Below, one piece after another: positions 13,713 to 22,948 of a DNA stretch of 64,000 bases. Position numbers and translations under genes: made by a program. A model generated the notes under the pieces. It searched no databases, was not told the DNA's origin, and worked only from the letters and a program-made list of their open reading frames with translations. Positions within the stretch are counted from its first letter, which is position 1. Each line of letters starts with the position of its first letter. Source of the stretch: Stenotrophomonas sp. ASS1 (lineage in GTDB: Bacteria; Pseudomonadota; Gammaproteobacteria; Xanthomonadales; Xanthomonadaceae); the NCBI RefSeq assembly GCF_004346925.1, contig NZ_CP031167.1:1198001-1262000 (forward strand). Reading direction: 5' to 3'.

Positions 13713-14663
13713 ATGGATGTGCTGCTCGCCAACCCGCGTGGATTCTGTGCCGGCGTCGATCGTGCGATCGAGATCGTCAAGCGCGCGATCGAAACGCTGG
13801 GCGCGCCCATCTACGTCCGCCATGAAGTGGTGCACAACCGCTTCGTGGTCGACGACCTGAAGCAGCGCGGTGCGATCTTCGTCGAGGAACTCGATGAAGT
13901 GCCGGACAACAACACGGTCATTTTCAGCGCGCATGGCGTGTCCCAGGCCGTGCGCCAGGAGGCCGAGCGTCGTGGCCTGAAGGTGTTCGACGCCACCTGC
14001 CCGCTGGTGACCAAGGTCCACTTCGAAGTCGCCCGCCACTGCCGTGCCGGCCGTGACGTGGTGCTGATCGGCCACGCCGGTCACCCGGAAGTGGAGGGCA
14101 CCATGGGCCAGTGGAACCGCGAAGCCGGCACCGGCCAGATCTATCTGGTCGAGGATGTCGAGCAGGTTGCCACGCTGCACATCAACCAGCCGGAAAACTT
14201 CGCCTATACCACCCAGACCACGCTGTCGGTGGATGATACGCGCGGCATCATCGATGCATTGCGCGAGCGTTTCCCGGCAATGCAGGGCCCGAAGAACGAC
14301 GACATCTGCTACGCCACGCAGAACCGCCAGGACGCCGTGCGCGATCTGGCCAAGCGCTGCGACCTGGTGCTGGTGGTCGGCTCGCCGAACAGTTCCAACT
14401 CCAACCGCTTGAGCGAGCTGGCCCGTCGTGAGGGCGTGGAGTCGTACCTGATCGACGGCGCGCACGAGATCGACCCGCAGTGGGTGGTTGGCAAGCAGCA
14501 CATCGGTGTGACCGCAGGTGCCTCGGCGCCGCAGGTGCTGGTTGATGGCGTGCTGGCGCGTCTGGCCGAGCTGGGCGCCAGCGGCGTGGGCGAGCTGGAC
14601 GGCGAACCGGAATCGATGGTGTTCGCGCTGCCAAAGGAACTGCGCCTGCGCCTGGTCGACTGA
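13713..14663 (+). CDS. ispH: 4-hydroxy-3-methylbut-2-enyl diphosphate reductase
   Basis: 316-residue Fe-S enzyme catalysing the last step of the MEP isoprenoid pathway (HMBPP to IPP and DMAPP). Cluster-ligating cysteines are C12 (NPRGFCAGV), C96 (DATCPLV) and C199 ([11 protein letters not shown]), with spacing as in E. coli. The substrate-binding [10 protein letters not shown] motif follows near residue 225. The ATG at 13713 follows GGGAG. It is the last gene of the murJ-to-ispH cluster. Confidence 0.97.
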   Translation: MDVLLANPRGFCAGVDRAIEIVKRAIETLGAPIYVRHEVVHNRFVVDDLKQRGAIFVEELDEVPDNNTVIFSAHGVSQAVRQEAERRGLKVFDATCPLVTKVHFEVARHCRAGRDVVLIGHAGHPEVEGTMGQWNREAGTGQIYLVEDVEQVATLHINQPENFAYTTQTTLSVDDTRGIIDALRERFPAMQGPKNDDICYATQNRQDAVRDLAKRCDLVLVVGSPNSSNSNRLSELARREGVESYLIDGAHEIDPQWVVGKQHIGVTAGASAPQVLVDGVLARLAELGASGVGELDGEPESMVFALPKELRLRLVD

Positions 14664-14820
14664 CCGGGCCTGACTCTGGTGGGTGCGAACCTTGGTTCGC
14701 ACTGTCGGATGGCGTTTTGCCACATCAGGCCGGAGCGCCACCGACCATGACCTTCGGCCATGGGGCCGGGCACTGCACAGGCCTAGCATCGGAAGATTCT
14801 CCGTTGTTGGAACCTGCCCG

Positions 14821-16704
14821 ATGAAGACCCGAGCCCTGGCCATGTCATTGCTGTTCGCGCTCGCGGCCACGCCCGCGCTGGCGCAGACCTCGCCGTCGGG
14901 CGATGCCGCGGCCCCTGGCCTGCTGCGCATCGACGTGGATGCACGCGACCTCGCGCGCCGCATCTTCAAGGTGACCGCCACGGTGCCGGCCAAGCCCGGC
15001 CCGATGACCCTGCTGTACCCGCAGTGGATTCCCGGCAACCATTCGCCCACCGGTCCGATCGACAAGCTGGCCGGACTGCGCGTAACGGCCAACGGCAAGC
15101 CGCTGGCCTGGCAGCGCGACCAGTTCAACGTCTATGCGTTCAAGGTGAACGTGCCCGAGGGCGTGAGCGAGATCGTCGCCCACTTCGATTTCCTGTCCTC
15201 GCAGGGCGGCAGCCAGGGGCGGGTGGTGATGACCCCGGAAATGCTCAACCTGCAGTGGAACGCCAACTCGCTGTACCCGGCCGGGGTGGATGCACGCAAC
15301 CTGCAGGCGCAGGCCAGCGTGACCCTGCCCAAGGGCTGGTCGTTCGCCACTGCGCTGGAAACCGCGCGACGCGACGGTGACGCCGTGGTGTTCAAGCCGA
15401 TCTCGTATGACCATCTGGTCGATTCGCCGTTGTTCGCCGGCGAGCACTACCAGCGCATCGATCTCGACCCGGGTGCGAAGGTGCCGGTGCACCTCAATGT
15501 GTTCGCCGACGACGCCAAGTCGCTGAAGCCGACCGACGAACAGATCAAGCTGCACCGCGCGCTGGTGCAGCAGGCCGACAAGCTCTATGGGGCGCGCCAT
15601 TACAACCACTATGAGTTCCTGCTGGCGTTGACCGACCGCCTCGGTGGCATTGGTCTGGAACACCACCGTTCCAGCGAGAACAGTGCCGATCCAGGCTACT
15701 TCACAGAGTGGGACAGCAACGCGTGGATGCGCGACCTGCTGCCGCATGAGTACACCCATTCGTGGAACGGGAAGTACCGTCGCGGCGCCGATCTGGCCAC
15801 CGCCAATTTCAACGTGCCGATGGGCGACAGCCTGCTGTGGGTGTACGAGGGCCAGACCCAGTTCTGGGGCCAGGTGCTGGCGGCGCGTTCGGGCCTGTGG
15901 TCGACCACACAGGCGCGCGACATGCTGGCCAACGTGGCCGCGACTTATGACCGTGGTCGCCCGGGCCTGGCCTGGCGGCCGCTGCAGGACACCACCAACG
16001 ACCCGACCATCGCCCAGCGCCGCACGTTGCCCTACCGCAACTACCAGATGAGCGAGGACTACTACTCCGGCGGCCAGATGCTGTGGCTGGAAGTGGAGGG
16101 CAAGCTGCGCGAACTGAGCGGCAATCGCCGCAGCCTGGACGACTTCGCACGTGCGTTCTTCGGCGTCGGCAATGGCAATTGGGACGTCAATCCGTACACC
16201 TTCGATGATGTGGTCGCGACCTTGAACGGTATCGCGCCGTACGACTGGGCGACGTTCCTGCGCGGACGCCTGGATGGCCATGGTTCGTTGACCGGTGGCC
16301 TGGAACTGGCGGGCTGGAAGCTGGTTTACCGCGATACCCCGAACGACGCCTACAAGGCGCAGGAAAAGCGCGCCAAGGCCGCGTTGCTGGCGTACTCACT
16401 GGGTGCGACCGTGCTCGACAACGGCACGGTCGGTGACGTGATCTGGGACAGTCCGGCGTTCAACGCCGGTCTTGCACCGGGCATGAAGGTGATCGCGGTT
16501 GGCGGCCGTGAATACAGCAGCCAGCGCTTGAAGGATGCAGTCGCCGCCGCAGCAAAGGACAAGGCGCCGATCGTGTTGCTGGTGAAGCAGTTCGATCGCA
16601 TCGAAACGATGAGCATCGCCTACCACGGTGGCCTGCAGTACCCGGTGCTGGAGCGCATCGCCGGCAAGCCTGACCGCCTTGCGGATCTGTGGAAGGCGCG
16701 ATGA
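14821..16704 (+). CDS. M61 family metallopeptidase (glycyl aminopeptidase-like) with PDZ domain
   Basis: 627-residue secreted peptidase. The N-terminus is a cleavable signal peptide ending ALAQ near residue 22. The M61 catalytic domain carries the zinc motif HEYTHSWNGK (H309, E310, H313), with a downstream VYEGQTQFW segment supplying the third ligand. A PDZ-like domain follows (about 500-600; SPAFNAGLAPGMKVIAVGG). The start is ATG 14821, where the signal peptide begins. The stop overlaps the next gene's ATG by four bases. Specificity for N-terminal Gly/Ala is a family property, not visible here. Confidence 0.93.
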   Translation: MKTRALAMSLLFALAATPALAQTSPSGDAAAPGLLRIDVDARDLARRIFKVTATVPAKPGPMTLLYPQWIPGNHSPTGPIDKLAGLRVTANGKPLAWQRDQFNVYAFKVNVPEGVSEIVAHFDFLSSQGGSQGRVVMTPEMLNLQWNANSLYPAGVDARNLQAQASVTLPKGWSFATALETARRDGDAVVFKPISYDHLVDSPLFAGEHYQRIDLDPGAKVPVHLNVFADDAKSLKPTDEQIKLHRALVQQADKLYGARHYNHYEFLLALTDRLGGIGLEHHRSSENSADPGYFTEWDSNAWMRDLLPHEYTHSWNGKYRRGADLATANFNVPMGDSLLWVYEGQTQFWGQVLAARSGLWSTTQARDMLANVAATYDRGRPGLAWRPLQDTTNDPTIAQRRTLPYRNYQMSEDYYSGGQMLWLEVEGKLRELSGNRRSLDDFARAFFGVGNGNWDVNPYTFDDVVATLNGIAPYDWATFLRGRLDGHGSLTGGLELAGWKLVYRDTPNDAYKAQEKRAKAALLAYSLGATVLDNGTVGDVIWDSPAFNAGLAPGMKVIAVGGREYSSQRLKDAVAAAAKDKAPIVLLVKQFDRIETMSIAYHGGLQYPVLERIAGKPDRLADLWKAR

Positions 16705-17366
16705 AACCGCGGGCCCGCGATGGCGTGATCCTGTTGATGGCGGTCCTCGCCATCATCGGCGCGTTCCTGCACGGTGACGGGCGTTGGCTGCACTGGCTGG
16801 CCAAGCCGACGACTACGCTGCTGATCGCTGCCATCGCCTGGCGCGTGCACGATCCCGCGCAGCCGCTCTACCGCCGCGCGGTGCTGGCCGGCATGCTGCT
16901 CTCGTGCGTGGGTGACATCGCGCTGATGTTGCCAATGGATGCGTTCGTACCGGGACTGGTCGCATTCCTGCTGGCGCATGTCTGCTACATCGTCGCCTTC
17001 TGCGGAGGCCTGCGTGCCGGGCGTGGGCTGGTCGGCGCCAGCGTCCTGCTCGGTGCGTTTGCCGTGCTCAACGTGCTGGGCCTGTGGCCACACCTGCCCG
17101 CACCGATGCGTATTCCGGTGCTGGCGTACGTGGTGGTGCTGGCATCGATGGCGGTGCTGGCCCTGGCACGGCAGTGGCGCCGCCCGCAGCCTGACGCCAT
17201 GGAGGCCGCCAGTGCCCGTTGGGCCGCCGCCGGTGCGTTGCTGTTCGTCGCCAGCGATTCACTGCTGGCCTGGGACCGCTTCGCCGGCGGCCTGCCGCTG
17301 GCCAGCCTGCTGGTGCTGTCCACGTACTACGCCGCGCAGTACGCCATCGCGCGCTCGGTGAAATAG
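16701..17366 (+). CDS. YhhN/TMEM86-family membrane protein (putative lysoplasmalogenase)
   Basis: 221-residue integral membrane protein with about eight hydrophobic helices. Family features include LSCVGDIALML near residue 75, LVAFLLAHVCYIVAF and a C-terminal LFVASDSLLAWDRF motif containing the conserved SDS. Eukaryotic members hydrolyse the vinyl-ether bond of lysoplasmalogens; the bacterial substrate is unknown. The ATG overlaps the M61 peptidase stop (ATGA), so the two are coupled. It ends at the base of a long inverted-repeat terminator. Confidence 0.85.
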   Translation: MKPRARDGVILLMAVLAIIGAFLHGDGRWLHWLAKPTTTLLIAAIAWRVHDPAQPLYRRAVLAGMLLSCVGDIALMLPMDAFVPGLVAFLLAHVCYIVAFCGGLRAGRGLVGASVLLGAFAVLNVLGLWPHLPAPMRIPVLAYVVVLASMAVLALARQWRRPQPDAMEAASARWAAAGALLFVASDSLLAWDRFAGGLPLASLLVLSTYYAAQYAIARSVK

Positions 17367-17443
17367 AAAAAAGGGGACGGAGGGGATTAAGTCGCAAACC
17401 GCACCAAGGCACATACGACTTAATCCCCTCCGTCCCCTTTTTT
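17367..17443. terminator. Bidirectional terminator: 28-bp perfect inverted repeat
   Basis: A 28-base arm (17367-17394, A6 then GGGGACGGAGGGGATTAAGTCG) and its exact inverse (17416-17443) flank a 21-base loop. Each strand ends in a T-run. The element separates two converging operons. The length and perfection exceed a normal terminator and suggest a mobile repeat family co-opted as one. Confidence 0.85.
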
Positions 17444-17450
17444 GTGTGGC

Positions 17451-18170
17451 CTACCGGCGGCTCACGCCGCGCAGGGCGCCCTGCGCATCGAACTGCAGGC
17501 GCACGGATTCGCGGTCACCGGCGACTTCGTCCGGCAGCCATACCACCTTGCCGGCTTTGCGCACGATCACGTAGACGTGGCCGACTTCAGATGCGGGGTT
17601 CTGCAGCGCATTGCGCTGTTCCTGCAGCGCCTGCGCCACGCGCGGCACAGCCTCGAAATCGATGCTGGCCAGTGATGTGCTGCTGCGCTGCAGGCTGATG
17701 GTCGGCGCAAACTGCTGCGGGTTCACCGGATTGCCCTTGCGCCATTGGCCACGTTCAAAGTGATAGCTGTCGACGTGGCCCGGCTGTTGCGGATCGACCA
17801 GATCGAGGTTGATGCGGCCATCGTCGTAGAAGTGGATGCTGTGGAAGACCGTCAGCCTCTGGCCGGCCAGCGCTGGCATCTGCTCCAGTGCCTGACGGGC
17901 AGCCAGCAGGTAGTCCGCATCGAACAGGCGGTTGTTGCGCTCGGGCGCTCCAGCGGTGCTCGCGGCGGGGAAGGGCGCCGGGGACGGCACAAGCGATGCG
18001 GATTGTTCGCGCGGCGACTGGGACGAGACGGACGCGGGCAACCGGTCCGGCTGTACCGAATGCCCCAGCGTTTCGCTGATGGTCTGCAGGGCGCCTCCGG
18101 CAACGGCCACGCCCGCCAGAACCAGCAGCAGTACCAGGAACACGGTGCGGGTTGAGGGTGGCTGTTTCAT
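17451..18170 (-). CDS. Hypothetical membrane-anchored protein, 239 aa
   Basis: Unrecognised protein with one N-terminal hydrophobic segment (residues 8-28, VFLVLLLVLAGVAVAGGAL), a Ser/Pro-rich linker to about residue 75, and a soluble C-terminal part with FDADYLLAARQALEQMP and VYVIVRKAGKVVWLPDE. It probably faces the periplasm. The start overlaps the stop of the upstream gene by four bases (ATGA), so the two form an operon. The linker and fold suggest an envelope protein; no function is assigned. Confidence 0.78.
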   Translation of the reverse strand: MKQPPSTRTVFLVLLLVLAGVAVAGGALQTISETLGHSVQPDRLPASVSSQSPREQSASLVPSPAPFPAASTAGAPERNNRLFDADYLLAARQALEQMPALAGQRLTVFHSIHFYDDGRINLDLVDPQQPGHVDSYHFERGQWRKGNPVNPQQFAPTISLQRSSTSLASIDFEAVPRVAQALQEQRNALQNPASEVGHVYVIVRKAGKVVWLPDEVAGDRESVRLQFDAQGALRGVSRR

Positions 18171-19123
18171 ACTCCCTCCAGGCGCACGTTGCTGCGGTCA
18201 TCCGGGTCGTACAGCAGCGTCACATGCTCGCGCGGGATGTTGGCCAGTTCAATCAGCGGGATGAAGCGGCGCACGCGAGCCTGCTGCACGTTGCCTTCGC
18301 GGTCGATGTATTCCAGCTGGAACTCCACCTGCGGCTGTTCGTTGAGGTAGGTGCCGGTCTGACGCACCTTCAACACCCTGGCCTCCACGCCGATGCCGCG
18401 ATACTTCAGCGCATCGCCGCGGGCATCGGCGTGCAGCAGGCGGCCGAGCAGGCGCAGGCCCAGCGCATAGCCACACAGCACCAGCGGGCACACCAGCAGC
18501 GGGTGACCGAACGACAGGAAGGTCCAGCCCAGCCCCTCGCTCTGCAGCTGGTAGGCCCACACATAGGCAGCGGCAACGACGGCGATGCCGAGTGCTGCAC
18601 CGATGCCGCGCCGCCACAGGCTGGCGACATTCAGTTCGGGCTGGGCACCGTCCAGCACGATGTTGGGGAATGCTCCGGGTGTCCGGCCCAGGCGCGCATC
18701 GATGTGCCTGCCCACCTCGAAGCGATGCAGCTGGGGTTTGCTGTCGACCACCAGCATCTGTTCGCGGACCGGCGTACCGGACAGGTTCTTGAAGAACAAC
18801 TGCAGTTTCCATTGCGCGAACCCACGTACCTGCACGCCGGTCTGTTCGGCCTGCTCGATCAGCGCACTGCGCGGTTCACCGTCGGCCAGGATCGACTGCA
18901 CCCGGTGCAGTGCGCGTGGCGGCCCCAGCAACAGGTAGTGCAGGAAGGCGAACAGCAGCATCAGCCACAGCACCATCGACAGTGCGAGCAGCAACAGTGC
19001 CAGCCACGGTGCGCTGCGGTCGACCAGCGCTACCGGCCACGAAGTGCCGAAATAGAGAATGCAGGGAAAAGGCAACGCGAAGAACAGCAGGAACGCGCCC
19101 CAGAACCAGAGATAGGCTTTCAT
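18167..19123 (-). CDS. Hypothetical polytopic membrane protein, 318 aa
   Basis: Two hydrophobic hairpins are visible: residues 5-65 (FLLFFALPFPCILYF, LLLLALSMVLWLMLLFAFL) and about 170-225. A soluble domain lies between them, and a C-terminal domain contains VEFQLEYIDREGNVQQ and VTLLYDPDDRSNVRL. The C-terminal pattern recalls DUF3592-type membrane proteins, which also end with a small beta domain, but I cannot confirm this. It is first of a two-gene operon with the 239-residue protein. The ATG at 19123 has no obvious Shine-Dalgarno. Confidence 0.75.
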   Translation of the reverse strand: MKAYLWFWGAFLLFFALPFPCILYFGTSWPVALVDRSAPWLALLLLALSMVLWLMLLFAFLHYLLLGPPRALHRVQSILADGEPRSALIEQAEQTGVQVRGFAQWKLQLFFKNLSGTPVREQMLVVDSKPQLHRFEVGRHIDARLGRTPGAFPNIVLDGAQPELNVASLWRRGIGAALGIAVVAAAYVWAYQLQSEGLGWTFLSFGHPLLVCPLVLCGYALGLRLLGRLLHADARGDALKYRGIGVEARVLKVRQTGTYLNEQPQVEFQLEYIDREGNVQQARVRRFIPLIELANIPREHVTLLYDPDDRSNVRLEGV

Positions 19124-19169
19124 GGGGGAAGGGGACCGCGGTGGAACAGGGCGCGTAGATTACTACGCT

Positions 19170-21968
19170 TCAGCGGAACTGCAGGGTAAGCAGGTAGTAG
19201 CGGCCGAGCGGATCGTCCAGCCCGGGCATCTGCCCGCCATTGCCGACCAGATAGTTCACCGGTTGCGTGTCCAGCACGTTGTGCACGTCCAGCGCTGCAA
19301 CGATGCGCGGCCCCAGCCGGCGTGCGAGGTGCAGGTTCCAGCGCAGCTGCCGTGGGTTCATGCAGTGGTTCCGGTCGACCTGCTTCTGCGGGCACTCCGC
19401 CCCCGGCAGCCAGGCACGCGTGCGCCCGATCTGGTTGCCGCGCAGCGCGATGTCCCAGTTGCTGTTCTGCCATTGCACGTTCAACACCGCAGCCAGCTCG
19501 GGTGTCACATGACCACGCAGGTCCACGGCGGCCTCATGGTCACGGCGGCGAAGCAGTTCCTGCTGCTTCAGCGCATCGAGCGAAAACAACCATTGGCCGT
19601 TGCTGCCGCTGTCGATGCGGTACTCGCCACGCAGCACCCAGTTGCGGGAGGTGGTGCGGCCGATGTTGTCGAACGACAGGCGCAGGCTGCCCAGGTGGCC
19701 GTCTTCATCCAGTTCCCACGTGCTGCGGTTCCACACCGCATCGCTCGGCTGCAGGGCGAGGATCTCGTTGCGCAGTTCCACGATGTTGTGGGTCAGCGAC
19801 AGCGAGAATGTGTCGTTGGGCGTCCACGTGGCTGCCAGCGAATGGCTGCGTGATCGCTCGGCCTTCAGTGCATCGTTCTCAACCACGTTGGCCGTGACGC
19901 TGCAGCCGCCACCACGCGTGGCGATCGCACATTCCGGAAGGGCACTGGACACCGGAAGCGTGATCGAGCCGAAGTAGCCGGGAGGCCGCCGTTGCTCGAA
20001 CAGGCTCGGTGCACGATAGCCGCGCCCGCTGGCCAGCAGGAACGACCAGTGCGGCGTCGGGCTCCAGCGCAGCCCGGCACGAGGCGAGAACGCCATGAAG
20101 CCGCCGTCGCGGTCCCAGCGTGCAGCCAGGTCCGCGCGCAACGTGGGGGCCAGCGGCAGGCCCAGCTCGGCGTAGACGCCACTGCTTTGTCGCGACAGGC
20201 GGCGTCGCTGCTGTGGCAGGCCCAGCGCAAGGTCGCCCTGACTCAGCAGTGCGTCCGGGCGCGAGGTCCAGCGTTCATGGCGCAGGTCGATGCCGGTGGC
20301 CAGCTGCGCATTGCCGCCGGGCATTGCCATCAGCTCACGCTGCACGCCCCACCAGCCCTGCCATTGTGCGGTGCTGCCGCGGTTGCGGATGGACGGAAAC
20401 AGCGTGTCCGCCTCGGCCGCCGGCGGCGCGTCGAAACCGGGAGTGAACCTGCGCGCCTGCGTTGCTTCAAGCAGGCGTGTCGTGCGCACGGTGCCTGCAG
20501 TGGACAAGGTCACGTCGCTGCGCTGCGCGCTGATGCCCGCCTCCCAGCTGCGCCGGCCCTGGTCGCGGCCGATGCCGAAGGTAAGGTCGGCATCGGTGGC
20601 GCGGACGCTGGGGCGCACGTTGCCGGCCTCACGCAGCACACTGTTGAAGGTGATTCCGCGCGAGACCACCGCAACGGCGGTCGGGCCCAGATCGAAGCGC
20701 TGGCGGTTGTGACTGGCCCGCGCCTCGACATAGGCATAGCGTCCCTCACCACGTTCATGCCGGTAGTGCAGGAAGGCCGACGCGGTATCCGAGGCGGGCT
20801 GCAGCGACCGCGGCCGCGCGCTGTCAAACCAGCAGCCATCCTCGCGCCGCTTCAGGGGCGGCTCGCAGCGCCGGGCGGGCACGTACCAGTTGCCGAAGAT
20901 CGCGCCGATCGGATACAGCGAGGTTTCCGCGTGCCAGTCACGCTGGTCACCGGCGACATGTTCGACACGGTGCAGATCGAGTCCGGCAAACCAGCGGTCC
21001 CCGTTGCCACGCGCGCCGCCCGTGGCGGCCTGCAGGCGGTACTGGCCCGCATCGCCGCGGCTGCTGAGCCCGGTCTGCAGCATGGCTTCGGGCCCATCGG
21101 CCTGGTCGCGCAGGATGATGTTGACCACGCCGGACATGGCGTCGGCCCCATAGATGGCCGAGGCACCACCGCGTACCAGTTCGATGCGGTCGACGAAGCT
21201 CAGCGGAATGCCGCCGAGGTCGGTGAGCCCACCCTGTTCCAGCGACACCATCGGATAGCGCGGCAGGCGCCGGCCGTTGACCAGGAACAGCGTCGCCCGC
21301 GGGCCCATGCCGTCGAGACTGGTGGTGGCCGCTGCGCCCACCGGCAGGTACTGCGAATCGCCGCCGCGCGAGGTGCTCATGGCCGGATGGCCGTTCATGC
21401 CGGGCAGGTGCCGCAGCAGGTCGAACAGATTGCCGTAGCCGCTGCGCAGGATATCGTCGCGATCGATGGTGGTGACCGGCAGTGTGGTCTGCACCGAAGA
21501 GCGCGGCAGCCGGCTGCCGGTGACATGGATGGGCGCCAGTTCCACCTGGTGTGGCGTGTCGGCGGACTTGGGAGCCGGGCGCGGCAGGCGCGGGGCTGCG
21601 ACCGCTTTCGGCGGCGTGGCAGGGGGCTCGGGATGGACGCGCCGCACGACAAAGGCACCGGATGAAGTGCGCAGGATGTTGACCGGCAGGCCGGCGACCA
21701 GCTGCTTCAGGGAGGCCCCGGTATCGCGTTGGTCACGGCTGCCGCCGGTGCGCAGATCATCCAGTTCACGTGCGTCGAACAGCAGGGCGGTGCCACTCTG
21801 CCGGGCCCATTGCTGCAGTGCCGGCACCAGTGGGCCGGCGCCCACGTCGATCTCCAGCGTGCCGGCGGGCTCGCCGGCATCGGCCATCGGTAGTGCGGCA
21901 ACACCCAGTGCAAGGCATAGCAGGGCGCGGAGCAGCCCCCACTGCAGCGCACCCGGACCTGCCTTCAC
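19170..21968 (-). CDS. TonB-dependent outer-membrane receptor with N-terminal STN signalling domain
   Basis: 932-residue receptor. After a signal peptide (hydrophobic LLRALLCLALGVAALP), an STN/secretin-like domain (about 35-105, LEIDVGAGPLVPALQQW) would contact the FecR-type anti-sigma in the periplasm. A Pro-rich linker leads to the plug (VTGSRLPRSSVQTTLPV, FLVNGRRLPRYPM) and a 22-strand barrel ending in F-R. I chose GTG 21968: GGAG lies seven bases upstream within the FecR stop region, and longer versions would overlap fecR in a poor frame. It is the third gene of the sigma-fecR-receptor operon. The ligand is unknown; a siderophore or other large complex is likely. Confidence 0.93.
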   Translation of the reverse strand: MKAGPGALQWGLLRALLCLALGVAALPMADAGEPAGTLEIDVGAGPLVPALQQWARQSGTALLFDARELDDLRTGGSRDQRDTGASLKQLVAGLPVNILRTSSGAFVVRRVHPEPPATPPKAVAAPRLPRPAPKSADTPHQVELAPIHVTGSRLPRSSVQTTLPVTTIDRDDILRSGYGNLFDLLRHLPGMNGHPAMSTSRGGDSQYLPVGAAATTSLDGMGPRATLFLVNGRRLPRYPMVSLEQGGLTDLGGIPLSFVDRIELVRGGASAIYGADAMSGVVNIILRDQADGPEAMLQTGLSSRGDAGQYRLQAATGGARGNGDRWFAGLDLHRVEHVAGDQRDWHAETSLYPIGAIFGNWYVPARRCEPPLKRREDGCWFDSARPRSLQPASDTASAFLHYRHERGEGRYAYVEARASHNRQRFDLGPTAVAVVSRGITFNSVLREAGNVRPSVRATDADLTFGIGRDQGRRSWEAGISAQRSDVTLSTAGTVRTTRLLEATQARRFTPGFDAPPAAEADTLFPSIRNRGSTAQWQGWWGVQRELMAMPGGNAQLATGIDLRHERWTSRPDALLSQGDLALGLPQQRRRLSRQSSGVYAELGLPLAPTLRADLAARWDRDGGFMAFSPRAGLRWSPTPHWSFLLASGRGYRAPSLFEQRRPPGYFGSITLPVSSALPECAIATRGGGCSVTANVVENDALKAERSRSHSLAATWTPNDTFSLSLTHNIVELRNEILALQPSDAVWNRSTWELDEDGHLGSLRLSFDNIGRTTSRNWVLRGEYRIDSGSNGQWLFSLDALKQQELLRRRDHEAAVDLRGHVTPELAAVLNVQWQNSNWDIALRGNQIGRTRAWLPGAECPQKQVDRNHCMNPRQLRWNLHLARRLGPRIVAALDVHNVLDTQPVNYLVGNGGQMPGLDDPLGRYYLLTLQFR

Positions 21969-21979
21969 TGCCGGTCTCC

Positions 21980-22948
21980 TCAGTAGGTGCGGCGCAGTTC
22001 CAGCGCGCCATCCGGACGCGTCTGGCCAGCCACGGACCAACCCAGTTCCAGCGCCGACAGCAGCTCCTGTGCATCACCGGCGCGGAAGGTGCCGCTTACC
22101 GCCAGGTCGGTGATCTCCGGATCGACGATCACCAGTGGCGTGCGGCCATAACGGTTCATGCGCTCGACCACGATCGACAGTGGCGTGGCATCGAACACCA
22201 GTTGCCCACGCAGCCAGCCTTCAGCGGCTGCGTTGGACGAGAGGGCAGGGCCCGGCTGGATACGGCCGGAGGGCAATACCTGCAGCTGTTGGCCGGGTGC
22301 CAGCGTGTGCTGCGCTGCGCCGTTGCTGACTTCCACGGCACCTTCCAGCAGCGCGACCTCGACCAGACCATCGCGCAGGCGTTCCACCTGGAAGGTCGTG
22401 CCGATGTCGCGGATCGTACTGCCGCCGGCGTGCAGCTGCAGCGCCTTGTTCGACGGAGCGACCTGCAGTTGCAGCCGACCCCGCTCCAGCACCAGATCAC
22501 GATGACGCCAGCCGAAGCGGGCGCGGAGGGTGGTGCCGGCATCCAGCATGGCGACGCTGCCATCGGCCAGCGTCTGCTGCTGTGCCTGGTGCGAATCATT
22601 GGCGTAGACCTGTGGCGTCGGGTTGCCGTCGACGGCAACCATCCAGCCGATGCCGATCGCCATGCAGACACCGGCGGCAGCGGCCACGCCCGGCAACCAG
22701 CGCCGGCGCGGCGGACGCGCCGCCCGTGCCGCGGCGGTGCGCAGCCAGGGGTCAGCCGCAAGCTCCGCACCCTGCTGGAACAGGGTTTCGGCCTGCACCC
22801 AGGCTTTGACGTGGGCCGGATCTTCGGCCAGCCAGTCCTCGAACGTTTCGCGTTCGGCCGATGTGCAGTCCGGGGCTTCCAGGCGGGCTACCCAGGCGCT
22901 GGCGCGTTCAAACAGCTGTGCATCATTCCTGTGCGGGGTGCCACTCAT
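21980..22948 (-). CDS. FecR-family anti-sigma / sigma regulator
   Basis: 322-residue inner-membrane signal transducer. The N-terminal cytoplasmic part (ERASAWVARLEA...FEDWLAEDPAHVKAW) is the DUF4880 region that binds the sigma factor. A single transmembrane helix follows near residue 95-112, then the periplasmic FecR domain (LADGSVAMLDAGTTLR...VALLEGAVEV) and a C-terminal STN-like segment (FDATPLSIVVERMNRYG). Its ATG overlaps the sigma TGA by four bases, and the TonB receptor starts 12 bases after it. Role inferred from family: relays receptor occupancy to the sigma factor. Confidence 0.93.
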   Translation of the reverse strand: MSGTPHRNDAQLFERASAWVARLEAPDCTSAERETFEDWLAEDPAHVKAWVQAETLFQQGAELAADPWLRTAAARAARPPRRRWLPGVAAAAGVCMAIGIGWMVAVDGNPTPQVYANDSHQAQQQTLADGSVAMLDAGTTLRARFGWRHRDLVLERGRLQLQVAPSNKALQLHAGGSTIRDIGTTFQVERLRDGLVEVALLEGAVEVSNGAAQHTLAPGQQLQVLPSGRIQPGPALSSNAAAEGWLRGQLVFDATPLSIVVERMNRYGRTPLVIVDPEITDLAVSGTFRAGDAQELLSALELGWSVAGQTRPDGALELRRTY

